From a gamma proteobacterium symbiont of Taylorina sp. (GTDB lineage: Bacteria; Pseudomonadota; Gammaproteobacteria; GRL18), in the NCBI GenBank assembly GCA_025655455.1, contig JAHXIV010000037.1, positions 240,751 to 304,750 on the forward strand: 64,000 nucleotides of DNA, read 5' to 3'. Positions 53,455-63,011 of this stretch are shown here, one piece after another. Under the pieces are notes generated by a model, which had not been told where the DNA came from, did no database searches, and saw only the letters and a list, made by a program, of their open reading frames with translations. Every line of letters begins with the position of its first letter. Position 1 is the stretch's first letter. A program made the translations under genes and the position numbers.

Positions 53455-55398
53455 ATGGCAGATGATAAAATATATCCTATTCCACAACAATTTGCAGAAA
53501 ACGCTTATATTAATGAAGATAAGTATCACTCAATGTACCAGCAATCCATCGATGATCCTGATACATTCTGGGGTGATATGGCAAATAATTTTCTGGATTT
53601 TTCTAAAACCTGGGATAAGGTCAGCGACTGGAAATTTGCAGAAAATAATGTGGATATTAAATGGTTCAGCGGTGCAAAACTAAATGTAACATACAATTGT
53701 ATTGATCGACACCTACCACAACGCGCCAGTCAAACAGCAATTATCTGGGAATCAGATGATCCGGAAAAATCAGAAACCATTACCTATCAACAACTATCTG
53801 ATAATGTAAATCGCTTTGCAAATATATTAAAAGCCCGCGGTGTTAAAAAAGGCGACCGGGTATGTATCTATATGCCGATGATCCCTGAAGCTGCCTATGC
53901 AATGCTGGCTTCTGCCCGTATTGGAGCCATCCACTCTGTTGTATTTGGCGGCTTCTCTCCTGAAGCCTTAAAAGACAGGATTCTTGATTCTGATTGTCAG
54001 ATCGTGATCACTGCTGATGAAGGTATTCGTGGCGGCAAAGCCGTTCCTCTTAAGAAAAATGCCGACCTGGCTGTGGCACAATGCCCTAATGTTCACACTG
54101 TGTTAGTCATGCAGCATACTGGCGGTGATGTGGCATGGAATGATAAGCACGATGTCTGGTATCATGAAATATCAACGACAGTAGATACACAATGTGAGCC
54201 GGAAGAAATGGATGCGGAAGATCCTTTATTTATCCTCTATACTTCAGGCTCCACGGGCAAACCCAAGGGCGTTCAGCATACCACAGCAGGTTATTTACTC
54301 TATGCAGCGGTTACACATAAATATACCTTTGATTATAAAGAAGGTGATATTTACTGGTGTACTGCAGATGTGGGCTGGGTCACCGGACATAGTTATATTG
54401 TTTACGGACCGCTGGCCAATGGTGCAACCACTCTGATGTTTGAAGGCATTCCAACTTATCCGGACTCTTCCCGTTTCTGGCAGGTAGTTGATAAGCATCA
54501 GGTCAATATTTTTTATACTGCTCCTACTGCCATTCGTGCCTTAATGAGTGAAGGTGATGATCCGGTTAAGAAAACATCCCGCAGCAGTCTGCGCATATTG
54601 GGGTCAGTCGGTGAACCCATTAATCCTGAAGCATGGGAATGGTATTATAATGTAGTAGGCGACAAAAAATGTCCTATCGTTGATACCTGGTGGCAGACAG
54701 AAACAGGTGGATTTATGATCACACCATTACCCGGTGCAATGGCTTTAAAACCTGGCTCTGCTTCCCGACCATTCTTTGGTGTCAAGCCCAACTTAATGGA
54801 TCCTGACGGAAAGATTCTAGAGGGTGAAGCCAGTGGTAATCTGGTGATCAGTGCCAGCTGGCCTGGTCAGATGCGCACCATTTATGGTGATCATGAACGT
54901 TTTATTGAAACCTATTTTAAAACCTATCCCGGACATTATTTTACCAGTGATGGTTGTCGTCGCGATGCCGATGGATATTACTGGATCACCGGCCGGGTTG
55001 ATGATGTACTTAACGTTTCCGGACATCGCTTGGGCACAGCAGAAATTGAAAGTGCTCTGGTACTGCACAGTGGTGTTGCTGAAGCCGCCGTCGTTGGCTA
55101 TCCTCATGATATAAAAGGTCAGGGTATCTATGCCTATGTTACGCTGGTTAAAGGCTATGAGGCGACGCAGGAGCTTAAAATTGAGCTGGTCAAACAGGTA
55201 CGCAAGGAAATTGGTCCCATTGCTTCAGTAGACTTTATCCAATGGGCACCCGGCTTGCCAAAAACCCGTTCCGGTAAAATTATGCGGCGTATTTTGCGTA
55301 AGATTGCCAGTAACGAACTGGATAGTATGGGTGATACCAGTACTTTAGCTGATCCGGGTGTTGTAGAACAGCTGGTTGAAAATCGGGAGAATAAGTAG
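53455..55398 (+). CDS. acs: Acetyl-CoA synthetase
   Basis: A 647-residue AMP-forming acetate-CoA ligase of typical length. [37 protein letters not shown] (ATP-binding loop), [36 protein letters not shown] and the C-terminal lysine in [12 protein letters not shown], the site acetylated in known Acs proteins, are all present. It makes acetyl-CoA from acetate via acetyl-AMP in the cytosol. The ATG follows a good AAAGGA. A related hairpin lies downstream before the convergent tag gene. Confidence 0.95.
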   Translation: MADDKIYPIPQQFAENAYINEDKYHSMYQQSIDDPDTFWGDMANNFLDFSKTWDKVSDWKFAENNVDIKWFSGAKLNVTYNCIDRHLPQRASQTAIIWESDDPEKSETITYQQLSDNVNRFANILKARGVKKGDRVCIYMPMIPEAAYAMLASARIGAIHSVVFGGFSPEALKDRILDSDCQIVITADEGIRGGKAVPLKKNADLAVAQCPNVHTVLVMQHTGGDVAWNDKHDVWYHEISTTVDTQCEPEEMDAEDPLFILYTSGSTGKPKGVQHTTAGYLLYAAVTHKYTFDYKEGDIYWCTADVGWVTGHSYIVYGPLANGATTLMFEGIPTYPDSSRFWQVVDKHQVNIFYTAPTAIRALMSEGDDPVKKTSRSSLRILGSVGEPINPEAWEWYYNVVGDKKCPIVDTWWQTETGGFMITPLPGAMALKPGSASRPFFGVKPNLMDPDGKILEGEASGNLVISASWPGQMRTIYGDHERFIETYFKTYPGHYFTSDGCRRDADGYYWITGRVDDVLNVSGHRLGTAEIESALVLHSGVAEAAVVGYPHDIKGQGIYAYVTLVKGYEATQELKIELVKQVRKEIGPIASVDFIQWAPGLPKTRSGKIMRRILRKIASNELDSMGDTSTLADPGVVEQLVENRENK

Positions 55399-55430
55399 TC
55401 AATACCGACTCAACCCCCATCCCTTGAAGA

Positions 55431-55500
55431 GGACGGAGTCAAATAGCATAAATTACTGAGTCTATATAAAATTCAATATACTTGCTATTTGACTCCGACC
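55431..55500. repeat. Inverted repeat between acs and tag, GGAGTCAAA type
   Basis: Bases 55431-55448 and 55483-55500 are complementary at 17 of 18 positions (GGACGGAGTCAAATAGCA and its partner) with a 34-base A+T-rich loop. A T-run follows the right arm. Its position between convergent gene ends suggests a bidirectional terminator or a dispersed palindromic element. A related hairpin lies at 56388-56444. Confidence 0.65.
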
Positions 55501-55529
55501 CTTTTATAACACGCTCCTGATATGTCTAT

Positions 55530-56099
55530 TTAGATGGCCACCTCATTATAGCGAAAGCAATCTATGGTGTGATCGTTGACCATACCCACCGCCTGCATAT
55601 AGGCATAGCAAATAGTCGGACCGACAAATTTAAAGCCTTTTTGTTTCAATGAGCGACTCATCTGCTCCGATTCCCGGGTAGCAACCGGAATATCATTTAA
55701 ACTTTGCCAATGATTAACTTTCGGACGCCCATCAACAAACTGCCAGATATATTCAGAAAAAGAACCCTTTTGTGTCTGAATCTCAAGAAATTGGCGGGCA
55801 TTATTCACTATTGCATTTATTTTCAGACGATTTCTTATAATGCCCGCATCCTGCATCAGCCGGGCTACTTTCTGCTGATCATATTGGGCTATTTTCCCGG
55901 CATCAAAGGCATCAAATACCTGCTGATAACGAGTTCTTTTTTTTAGTATTATTCTCCAGCTGAGTCCCGCCTGAGCACCTTCCAGCATCAACATTTCAAA
56001 TAGCATCCGATCCTGATACTCAGGCACTCCCCATTGTGTATCATGATAATACTGATACAGAGGATCCTCTCCACACCATGTACATCTTTGCTTTATCAT
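55530..56099 (-). CDS. tag: DNA-3-methyladenine glycosylase I
   Basis: A 189-residue Tag enzyme of normal length. The N-terminus RCTWCGEDPLYQYYHDTQWG has the zinc Cys and His, and VNDHTIDCFRY has the other His and Cys. LMLEGAQAGLSWRIILKKR holds the conserved glutamate that contacts the base. The helix-hairpin-helix region lies near residues 75-110. It removes 3-methyladenine from alkylated DNA. It is transcribed alone, divergent from the YjfB-like gene and convergent with acs. Confidence 0.94.
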   Translation of the reverse strand: MIKQRCTWCGEDPLYQYYHDTQWGVPEYQDRMLFEMLMLEGAQAGLSWRIILKKRTRYQQVFDAFDAGKIAQYDQQKVARLMQDAGIIRNRLKINAIVNNARQFLEIQTQKGSFSEYIWQFVDGRPKVNHWQSLNDIPVATRESEQMSRSLKQKGFKFVGPTICYAYMQAVGMVNDHTIDCFRYNEVAI

Positions 56100-56193
56100 A
56101 TTAAAAATTCCTGTTATTTTTGCTAAAGATCTGCCTGCATGAGACGCTATTATAGTTAGCTGTATACAGCATTTGATATTAAGGAGTATAAAA

Positions 56194-56373
56194 ATGGATA
56201 TTTCGGGAGTTCAAACCGCAGCTATTGCGTCCAGTGTGGGACAAAATGATTCCGTCGGTATTGCTGTACTCAAAAAAGCCATGGATATTCAGGAGCAGTC
56301 TGCAGTACAATTGATTCAATCAATACCGGAGCTGCCTGATAATCTGGGTCAGAATATCAACGTAAAAGTTTAA
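56194..56373 (+). CDS. YjfB-like putative motility protein
   Basis: A 59-residue protein starting at the ATG at 56194, which has a perfect AAGGAG seven bases upstream. MDISGVQTAAIASSVGQNDS and IAVLKKAMDIQEQSAVQLIQ match the small YjfB-type putative motility family. No flagellar or chemotaxis genes lie in the window, so the annotation does not prove a motility role. It sits between divergent tag and a convergent mechanosensitive channel gene. Confidence 0.78.
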   Translation: MDISGVQTAAIASSVGQNDSVGIAVLKKAMDIQEQSAVQLIQSIPELPDNLGQNINVKV

Positions 56374-56387
56374 CTTTTACCCACTTG

Positions 56388-56444
56388 GGAGTCAAAGTGT
56401 CCCTTATAATAGGCGTTTTTTTGGTATAAGGGTAGTTTGACTCC
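56388..56444. repeat. Inverted repeat between yjfB-like and mscK-like genes, GGAGTCAAA type
   Basis: Bases 56388-56408 (GGAGTCAAAGTGTCCC followed by TTATA) pair with 56425-56444 except for a few mismatches and one unpaired base. The loop contains a run of seven T. It shares the GGAGTCAAA arm end with the hairpin at 55431-55500 and likewise lies between convergent genes. It may terminate transcription from both sides. Confidence 0.62.
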
Positions 56445-56465
56445 GGATCCTGTTTGTATCAACAC

Positions 56466-59400
56466 TCACTCTCTTTTTAAATGAATATCAATTGGTTGTT
56501 TTATGTCCAGATGAACATCCCGCTGCGGGAAGGCAATATTAATTCCAGCTTCATCAAACTTCTCATTAATGGCCTCATTTATCTCACTGATGGTTTGTAA
56601 ACGAAAATCAACATGGGCAATAAAACAGCGTAGCTGTAAATCCAGAGTATTATCTCCAAAATTATAAAAAATAATTCTGGGCATCGGATCATCAAGTACT
56701 CGTTCATTTTCCTGCGCAATCTGCAGTAATATTTCTTTTGCTCTTGGGATATCACTGCCATAAGCCACTCCAACCGGTATTTTTAGGCGTGCAGTGGTAT
56801 CGGATAATGACCAGTTGAGCAACTGCTCAGTAATAAATTCTTTATTCGGGACTAATAATTCTTTTCTATCACGAGTTAAAATCGTGGTGGCACGAATTTT
56901 TATACGAGTCACCACCCCTTCATTATCACCGACACTCACATAATCTCCTACGCGAATGGGACGTTCAAACAAGATAATAATACCACTGATAAAATTAGCC
57001 ACAATCTCCTGCAGGCCAAAACCAATTCCCACACTTAAAGCAGCAAACAACCATTGGAAACGTGCCCAGTCAGCACCCAGAATATTAAATACACTAAAGA
57101 ATCCTGTACCAACAATTGTATAGTTAATTAAAGTCGTAATTGTATAACGATCCCCGGAACTGACCCGGGTATTTTGCAATAATAAAATTTCTATAATTGC
57201 CGGTAAACGTTTTGCTGCAACAATAGAAACAATGGCAATCAATATTGCCAGAGCCAAATCCCCAAGAGTAATTGGAAGCAATTTTTCAACACCATCCACT
57301 ACCCCCTGATGATGCCATAATGTTACTTGTTCAAATATACCCAGAGCAGGTAAAACATCAATCCAGATAGAGCTCAGACCAATAATTCCTGTAATAAACA
57401 GCACCATATTCAACAATTGCGTAGATTCTTCACTTAAGGAAACCAGATCAATTTCCGGTTCTTCAAAATCAATGATTTGTTCTTTATTTTCCAAATCTCC
57501 TGCATCCTGAACCATTTGCTGGTTTTGCTGATATGCTTTACGCTTTTCATAGGCCTGTTGTAAAGCATATTTACGCTGCGTCAATAATAACCAACGAACT
57601 GCAAGCTGCTGCAGAATCACCAGTCCCCACACAAACCACATAGAATGCATCAGACTGACCGCCATCTGACCTGCTGTATAAACATATCCAACTATAGTTA
57701 ATCCCATCAGATTGATCACACTGGCCAGGATAAGGATAAACCATAACACCTGATAGGAGCTGAAAAAACCATCCTGATTATATTGTACCAGTGTTTGAAT
57801 ATAGCCTGTACCGGGTCTAAAGACACGATAGAAAAAAACAGCCAGGGTTAATAAAGTCAGCAATAGTGACAAACGTCCCAGACCGCTATTGATAGCTGAT
57901 TCACTTTTAGAAATTAAAACGGCAGTGATAAAAAGCATCGGTAAAAGAGTGAACATTAAGCGTCTCATTTCCTTTCTTATACCGGCAATCAAACGTTCGG
58001 ACCAGTTAAAATGAACTTCAGCAACCCCGCCTTCCAAACACAGGAAACGAATAAACAATAAATAAAATAATGGCCATACAATAATCTTTATTCCGACTGA
58101 AAGTGAGCGTGAGGGTTCAGAAATTTCTATTATTTGAGAAAGCTGCCAGCCTAAAAGAAATAGTATTGCAGGAAGAGGAGCCGCTAATAATAAAGTATAG
58201 AAGATTGCTTTAAGAGTATGTCTGAGACTATCCGTTCTGATTTTTATAGTTTTCTTCCCCATTTTAACAATTAGTTCTTTTAACTTCGGTATTTTAAAAA
58301 GAAATACAATAAATAAAATCAGGCTTAAGATGATCCAGATTGAGGAACGAATTAACTGAAATAGATCATTTAAGGAAGCAGTCCATTTAGAAGGAGATAG
58401 AAATAATACCATTTGCTGCGGAAGATTTTTTATATCATCAATACCAATAAGCGGAGCATTACGCAGCCAGAATAGATGTTTATCCAATAATGCTGAGTAT
58501 TCATCCGCCACTATAATAAGTTTCTTTTCAACAAAATCGACTTCATTAATAGCTCTTAAATAGGATTCATCGGTACTAATGGCTTTTTGCAATAAATGTT
58601 TACGTGTGTTGATCAGGGCTTTAAGATCTTCTGTAATTTTCCCCTGAACATCTGCCGGCAAATCAGACATCAGCCTGGATAGATAGACATTTTTATCTTT
58701 GATTAAAGATAACTCTTCCTGATATTGAATATGCTGCAAACCAGTCATAGCAATTTTATTTTCTCTTTTTTTCAGATTTTTCTTATAAAAATGACTATCC
58801 GGTAATTTATTTTTTTGTTCTAAAAGCATTTGTCCCAGAATTTGACTCAAACCGGCAATTTCTAATTTTTTTCTGGTATTGCCCATTTCAGTGATCAGTC
58901 TTTTGGTTTCTTTAATCACCTCATCATCATTTGACTCTAATTGACCTAACTCCTGAGTTTTAATGCTAATAGCTTCACTTAATTGTGTATTATGACTGGC
59001 AAAAGTCTGTATTAACTGATGTTTACCTTTTGCCTTACTTTGCTCTTTTCGTGTCAACTCCTCAGTTTTTTTAATTTCAATACTACGTTTCAGATCAACT
59101 TCCTGTTCTAATAATTGAACCCGCATAGTGATTTTCTTTAAATTATAATCTGATAACTCAACATTTAGTTTTAATCGTTTGGTACGAAGTGGTTGACTTA
59201 ATAACTGCTGATCCAGCATTTTTATTTCACTGCGAACAACAGCAATATGAGTCTCTAATAACCACAATCCCGCTTTATTATATTCTTCGCTCTCACTGGC
59301 CGGGGATAATTTTTTATCCTGCAGCAATTGATCCAAAACATGCTTTGCTTCAATAAGACGCTTTCTAATTTCAGCTATTGACTCTATTTCATTATTCAAC

Positions 59401-59855
59401 CTTTGCAGCATATCCGAATTGGTTGCCTGCACGGCAGCAAGATTAGCTGATTCTGAATTTAATAATTGTTCTAAGTCAGCAAGAGAAACTTCTTTTTTAG
59501 CACCCTGTTTTTTTTTCTGTTCCGACTGTTTTTTTCGTTCAAGCTGCTGTTCCTGCTTTAATATTTGTTGTTCCAACTGCTTAATATCTTTAGGTGCCTG
59601 TTTTTTTGCATGAATATAAATTTCACTTTGCTGATCCTGTTTTTTTATTGCATCAAGATATTCAATTGTTTTTACATAGAGTTTTAATAGAGAATTTTTT
59701 AGCTCTTCATCCAGAGTTTTATCATTTTCAACACTTTTTATTTGCTCCTGTACTGTTTTCTCCTTCACCAGACCCAAGCCTTCTGAAAAAGCCTGATTAC
59801 TAATAAAAAAAACACTTAATACACAATAAAATAGGGTAAAATTAAATTTCATCAT
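56466..59855 (-). CDS. Large mechanosensitive channel of the MscK/KefA type
   Basis: A 1129-residue protein with a signal peptide (MMKFNFTLFYCVLSVFFISN, cleavage near QAFSEG). A long periplasmic coiled-coil part follows to about residue 480 (repeated Lys/Glu/Gln-rich helices). Several membrane helices follow, then an MscS core: GFGLQEIVANFISGIIILFE, RPIRVGDYVSVGDNEGVVTR and LLVPNKEFITEQLLNWSLSD. The C-terminal 90 residues form the cytoplasmic cage. It should open under membrane tension to release solutes. It is a single-gene unit, divergent from the histidine kinase. Confidence 0.92.
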   Translation of the reverse strand: MMKFNFTLFYCVLSVFFISNQAFSEGLGLVKEKTVQEQIKSVENDKTLDEELKNSLLKLYVKTIEYLDAIKKQDQQSEIYIHAKKQAPKDIKQLEQQILKQEQQLERKKQSEQKKKQGAKKEVSLADLEQLLNSESANLAAVQATNSDMLQRLNNEIESIAEIRKRLIEAKHVLDQLLQDKKLSPASESEEYNKAGLWLLETHIAVVRSEIKMLDQQLLSQPLRTKRLKLNVELSDYNLKKITMRVQLLEQEVDLKRSIEIKKTEELTRKEQSKAKGKHQLIQTFASHNTQLSEAISIKTQELGQLESNDDEVIKETKRLITEMGNTRKKLEIAGLSQILGQMLLEQKNKLPDSHFYKKNLKKRENKIAMTGLQHIQYQEELSLIKDKNVYLSRLMSDLPADVQGKITEDLKALINTRKHLLQKAISTDESYLRAINEVDFVEKKLIIVADEYSALLDKHLFWLRNAPLIGIDDIKNLPQQMVLFLSPSKWTASLNDLFQLIRSSIWIILSLILFIVFLFKIPKLKELIVKMGKKTIKIRTDSLRHTLKAIFYTLLLAAPLPAILFLLGWQLSQIIEISEPSRSLSVGIKIIVWPLFYLLFIRFLCLEGGVAEVHFNWSERLIAGIRKEMRRLMFTLLPMLFITAVLISKSESAINSGLGRLSLLLTLLTLAVFFYRVFRPGTGYIQTLVQYNQDGFFSSYQVLWFILILASVINLMGLTIVGYVYTAGQMAVSLMHSMWFVWGLVILQQLAVRWLLLTQRKYALQQAYEKRKAYQQNQQMVQDAGDLENKEQIIDFEEPEIDLVSLSEESTQLLNMVLFITGIIGLSSIWIDVLPALGIFEQVTLWHHQGVVDGVEKLLPITLGDLALAILIAIVSIVAAKRLPAIIEILLLQNTRVSSGDRYTITTLINYTIVGTGFFSVFNILGADWARFQWLFAALSVGIGFGLQEIVANFISGIIILFERPIRVGDYVSVGDNEGVVTRIKIRATTILTRDRKELLVPNKEFITEQLLNWSLSDTTARLKIPVGVAYGSDIPRAKEILLQIAQENERVLDDPMPRIIFYNFGDNTLDLQLRCFIAHVDFRLQTISEINEAINEKFDEAGINIAFPQRDVHLDIKQPIDIHLKRE

Positions 59856-59876
59856 TATATTGTCTCAGGATAGAAA

Positions 59877-62800
59877 ATGAGCAGCATCAATAAAAACATA
59901 TTATTAATTATACTCTATTGCATTAGTATCACATTAGTTTATTTCACTCTTGAAGGACTGAGAGAAGTAGAAATAAAGGAATTTAATAAAAACAACTATG
60001 AAAATAGTGTTAATAGTATCAAACAAGAATTACAAACAATGATTCTTGAAAAGAAAAATGCCACTTTAAGTATCGGTATTACCCTGGCCTCAAACAAAGA
60101 CATTATTAATTTTCTTAATAATCCTGAAAAAAATCCCATTGACTTAAAATTAATATCCAGGAACTTAAATCAGCATACTTCTTTTAAAAACCTCTGGTTT
60201 CAAATTATATCGACAGAAGGCACCTCTCTACAGAGAAGCTGGGTTGACAAAAAAAGGGATAATTTGCTTAACTTACGTATTGATGTCAATAAAATGTTAA
60301 AAAATCCAAAGGTCATGTCAACCATCAGTACTGGTAAATTTGATATGACTTTTAAATCAATGCTGCCTGTTTACGATGAAAATCATATCTTTATTGGTAT
60401 CGTTGAAATTATCAGTCACTTTAATTCCATTGCAGAACAACTAAAAAATAAAGGCATCGAACCTGTTTTCCTTGTTGATAAACGCTACAAAAAGCAATTA
60501 ATTAGCCCTTTTACCAAAATATTTGTCGGGGATTATTATGTGGCTAATTTTAATGCCGATTTAAAAATTTTAGCTTATTTAGAAAAACAGGGGATAGAGT
60601 CTTATCTAAAACAGTTTCAGAAGACAACTTATCATGTTGATAAAGAAATCAGATTATTGGCTGGATATTACCACCTACCCGATATCAATGGTATGCCAAT
60701 GGGACATTTACTCACCTATAAATCATTGAAGACCATCGATACTTCAACAATACAAAGTATCAATAGTACTTATAATCTTTATATTTTTATAGCCATCATT
60801 TTATTAAGTATTTTATTTTTCATTATTTATGAAATTAACCCCGCTGCAAAAGAAATATCACGGATAAAAACCATTATTACCAGTTTATTACTGGTTTTTA
60901 TTATATTTTCCATTGCCATCTATTCTCTCATTGATTATAAATTTAATAGTAATATTAACAATTACAAACAAATTACCTTAAACAGCTCTATTTATGAATA
61001 TGAATTGATCTATCAAAAAAATAAAGAAATTGCTACCCTGATTTATAAAATACTCATTAATAATCCCAAGATTATAGAATTAATTAAAACCAGACAGCGT
61101 ACCAAACTCTATGAACTTCTAAAGGATAATTATAATGATCTGGTCAACACCTACAATATCAGACAAATACACTTTCACTTAAAAAATTCTGAAAGTTTTT
61201 TACGCATGCATCGCCCTGATAAATTTGGTGACAGCCTGAAAAAAATCCGACCCAGTGTTGATTATGTAAATAAGCATCTTAAAGCATTTGACGGATTCGA
61301 AGGGGGTCGCATTCATAATGGCTATCGACATGTATTCCCTGTATTTGACCAACAGAAAGTCCATATAGGAAGTGTTGAAATCAGCTTTGACGCCAATGCC
61401 TTTATCAATAGCTTTTTACAAACCTTTAAAAACAAAGCCAATATCCTCATTAAGAAGGAAACTGCATTCAATAAATTATTCAATGAAGAAAAAGATAACT
61501 ACATCAGCAGTCCACTGCCTGGTTTCTATTTTGACAAAAAAGTACTAAAGATCCTGAACCTGGTCGATCATCATTTTAAAGTTAACCAAAAAACACCTGC
61601 AGAACTTAATAGAATAAAGAATAAAATCAATCTGGGAAGTCCCTTTATTCAATATTTTGATAGCACGGACGAGCTGATTACCTTTATTCCCTTAAAAAAT
61701 AAAATTACCGGTGAAGTGATTGCCAGTATCCACATAGTTTCAAATAGCCCGTATATTAAATCTGAACGATTCAATGCCAAACTCAGTACCATGGTGGCTC
61801 TGTTTTTATTATTATTCGTTTTTTTCTTTATTTACAGAGAATTAATTTCTAGAATTACTGCTGAAAATCTGGCTCTGCATTCCAAGCTCATATTAGATTC
61901 TCAGGAATCACTCATTATGATTACCAATGGAAAAAGAATGATGGAAGCAAATCGTGCCTTATTAGACTTTATCGGCTATCAAAGTCTGGATAATTTTTTT
62001 GTTGAACATGATTGTATTTGTGAACTTTTTGAGTTTGAAGAAGGGAAAAATTATCTGCAAAAAGAAATGGATGGTGTTGACTGGCTCCCCTATATCTTAT
62101 CTCATACTGAAACAATCAAGGTAAAACTTTCAAATATTCACAATAAAGTAAAGATTTTCAAAATTGAACATTTTAATTATACCAGACAGGCAGAAAAACA
62201 AATTATTTCATTATTAGATATTACCGAACTTGAACATATGAATAGTGCTCTGGAGAAAACCATTGAGCTGGCCATTAGGGAAAATCGTGAGAAAGATCAA
62301 ATCATGCAGGAGCAGGCCAAACTTGCTTCAATGGGTGAAATGATTGGTGCAATTGCACACCAATGGAGGCAACCCCTCAACGAACTTAATATCAACATTC
62401 AAAATCTGGATGATGACTATGAAGAGGGTTTAATTGATGAAAATTTTATTAATCAATTTATTAGTAATAATCGAAAAGTCATTAGCTTCATGTCAAAAAC
62501 AATCGAAGATTTCAGAAACTTTTTTCGCATCGATAAAATCAATCAGTTCTTTAGTGTTAAAGAATCAATTGAAGCCACCATTGTAATTCAGTCAGCACAA
62601 TTAAAACATCATAATATTAAACTTTTAATTGATGGTAATGATTTCAGGGTTGATGGTTTTAAAAGTGAATTTCAGCAGGTTATTCTTAATATCGTCAACA
62701 ATGCAAAAGATGCATTGGTAGAAAAACAGATTAAAAACGGTAAAATTGAGATCCATTTATCAAAAAATCTGATTAAGATAAAAGATAATGCTGGTGGAAT

Positions 62801-63011
62801 ACCAAAAGAAATTATCGATAGAATCTTTGAACCCTACTTTACAACAAAAGAACAGGGTAAAGGAACAGGTATTGGTCTTTATATGTCCAAAATGATTATT
62901 GAAAATAATATGAGCGGAAAAATCAGCATTCAAAATAGCAGTGAAGGTGCAGAGTTTACAATCAATTTTTTTGTTAATGATAATAAAGATGGGAAAGAAA
63001 ACGCACAATGA
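59877..63011 (+). CDS. Hybrid-free sensor histidine kinase with two extracytoplasmic sensor modules
   Basis: A 1044-residue kinase. A membrane helix at residues 5-25 precedes a periplasmic region to about 295 that looks like a double-Cache sensor. Helices near 300-320 and 335-355 follow, then a second periplasmic region (375-635) and another helix (about 640-660). A PAS-like segment lies at 670-800. The kinase core has His828 in IAHQWRQPLNEL, the N box IVNNAKDALVEK, and the G boxes IKDNAGGIPKE and FTTKEQGKGTGIGLYMSKM. Two periplasmic sensors in one chain may let it read two ligands. It overlaps the response regulator start by four bases. Confidence 0.9.
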   Translation: MSSINKNILLIILYCISITLVYFTLEGLREVEIKEFNKNNYENSVNSIKQELQTMILEKKNATLSIGITLASNKDIINFLNNPEKNPIDLKLISRNLNQHTSFKNLWFQIISTEGTSLQRSWVDKKRDNLLNLRIDVNKMLKNPKVMSTISTGKFDMTFKSMLPVYDENHIFIGIVEIISHFNSIAEQLKNKGIEPVFLVDKRYKKQLISPFTKIFVGDYYVANFNADLKILAYLEKQGIESYLKQFQKTTYHVDKEIRLLAGYYHLPDINGMPMGHLLTYKSLKTIDTSTIQSINSTYNLYIFIAIILLSILFFIIYEINPAAKEISRIKTIITSLLLVFIIFSIAIYSLIDYKFNSNINNYKQITLNSSIYEYELIYQKNKEIATLIYKILINNPKIIELIKTRQRTKLYELLKDNYNDLVNTYNIRQIHFHLKNSESFLRMHRPDKFGDSLKKIRPSVDYVNKHLKAFDGFEGGRIHNGYRHVFPVFDQQKVHIGSVEISFDANAFINSFLQTFKNKANILIKKETAFNKLFNEEKDNYISSPLPGFYFDKKVLKILNLVDHHFKVNQKTPAELNRIKNKINLGSPFIQYFDSTDELITFIPLKNKITGEVIASIHIVSNSPYIKSERFNAKLSTMVALFLLLFVFFFIYRELISRITAENLALHSKLILDSQESLIMITNGKRMMEANRALLDFIGYQSLDNFFVEHDCICELFEFEEGKNYLQKEMDGVDWLPYILSHTETIKVKLSNIHNKVKIFKIEHFNYTRQAEKQIISLLDITELEHMNSALEKTIELAIRENREKDQIMQEQAKLASMGEMIGAIAHQWRQPLNELNINIQNLDDDYEEGLIDENFINQFISNNRKVISFMSKTIEDFRNFFRIDKINQFFSVKESIEATIVIQSAQLKHHNIKLLIDGNDFRVDGFKSEFQQVILNIVNNAKDALVEKQIKNGKIEIHLSKNLIKIKDNAGGIPKEIIDRIFEPYFTTKEQGKGTGIGLYMSKMIIENNMSGKISIQNSSEGAEFTINFFVNDNKDGKENAQ

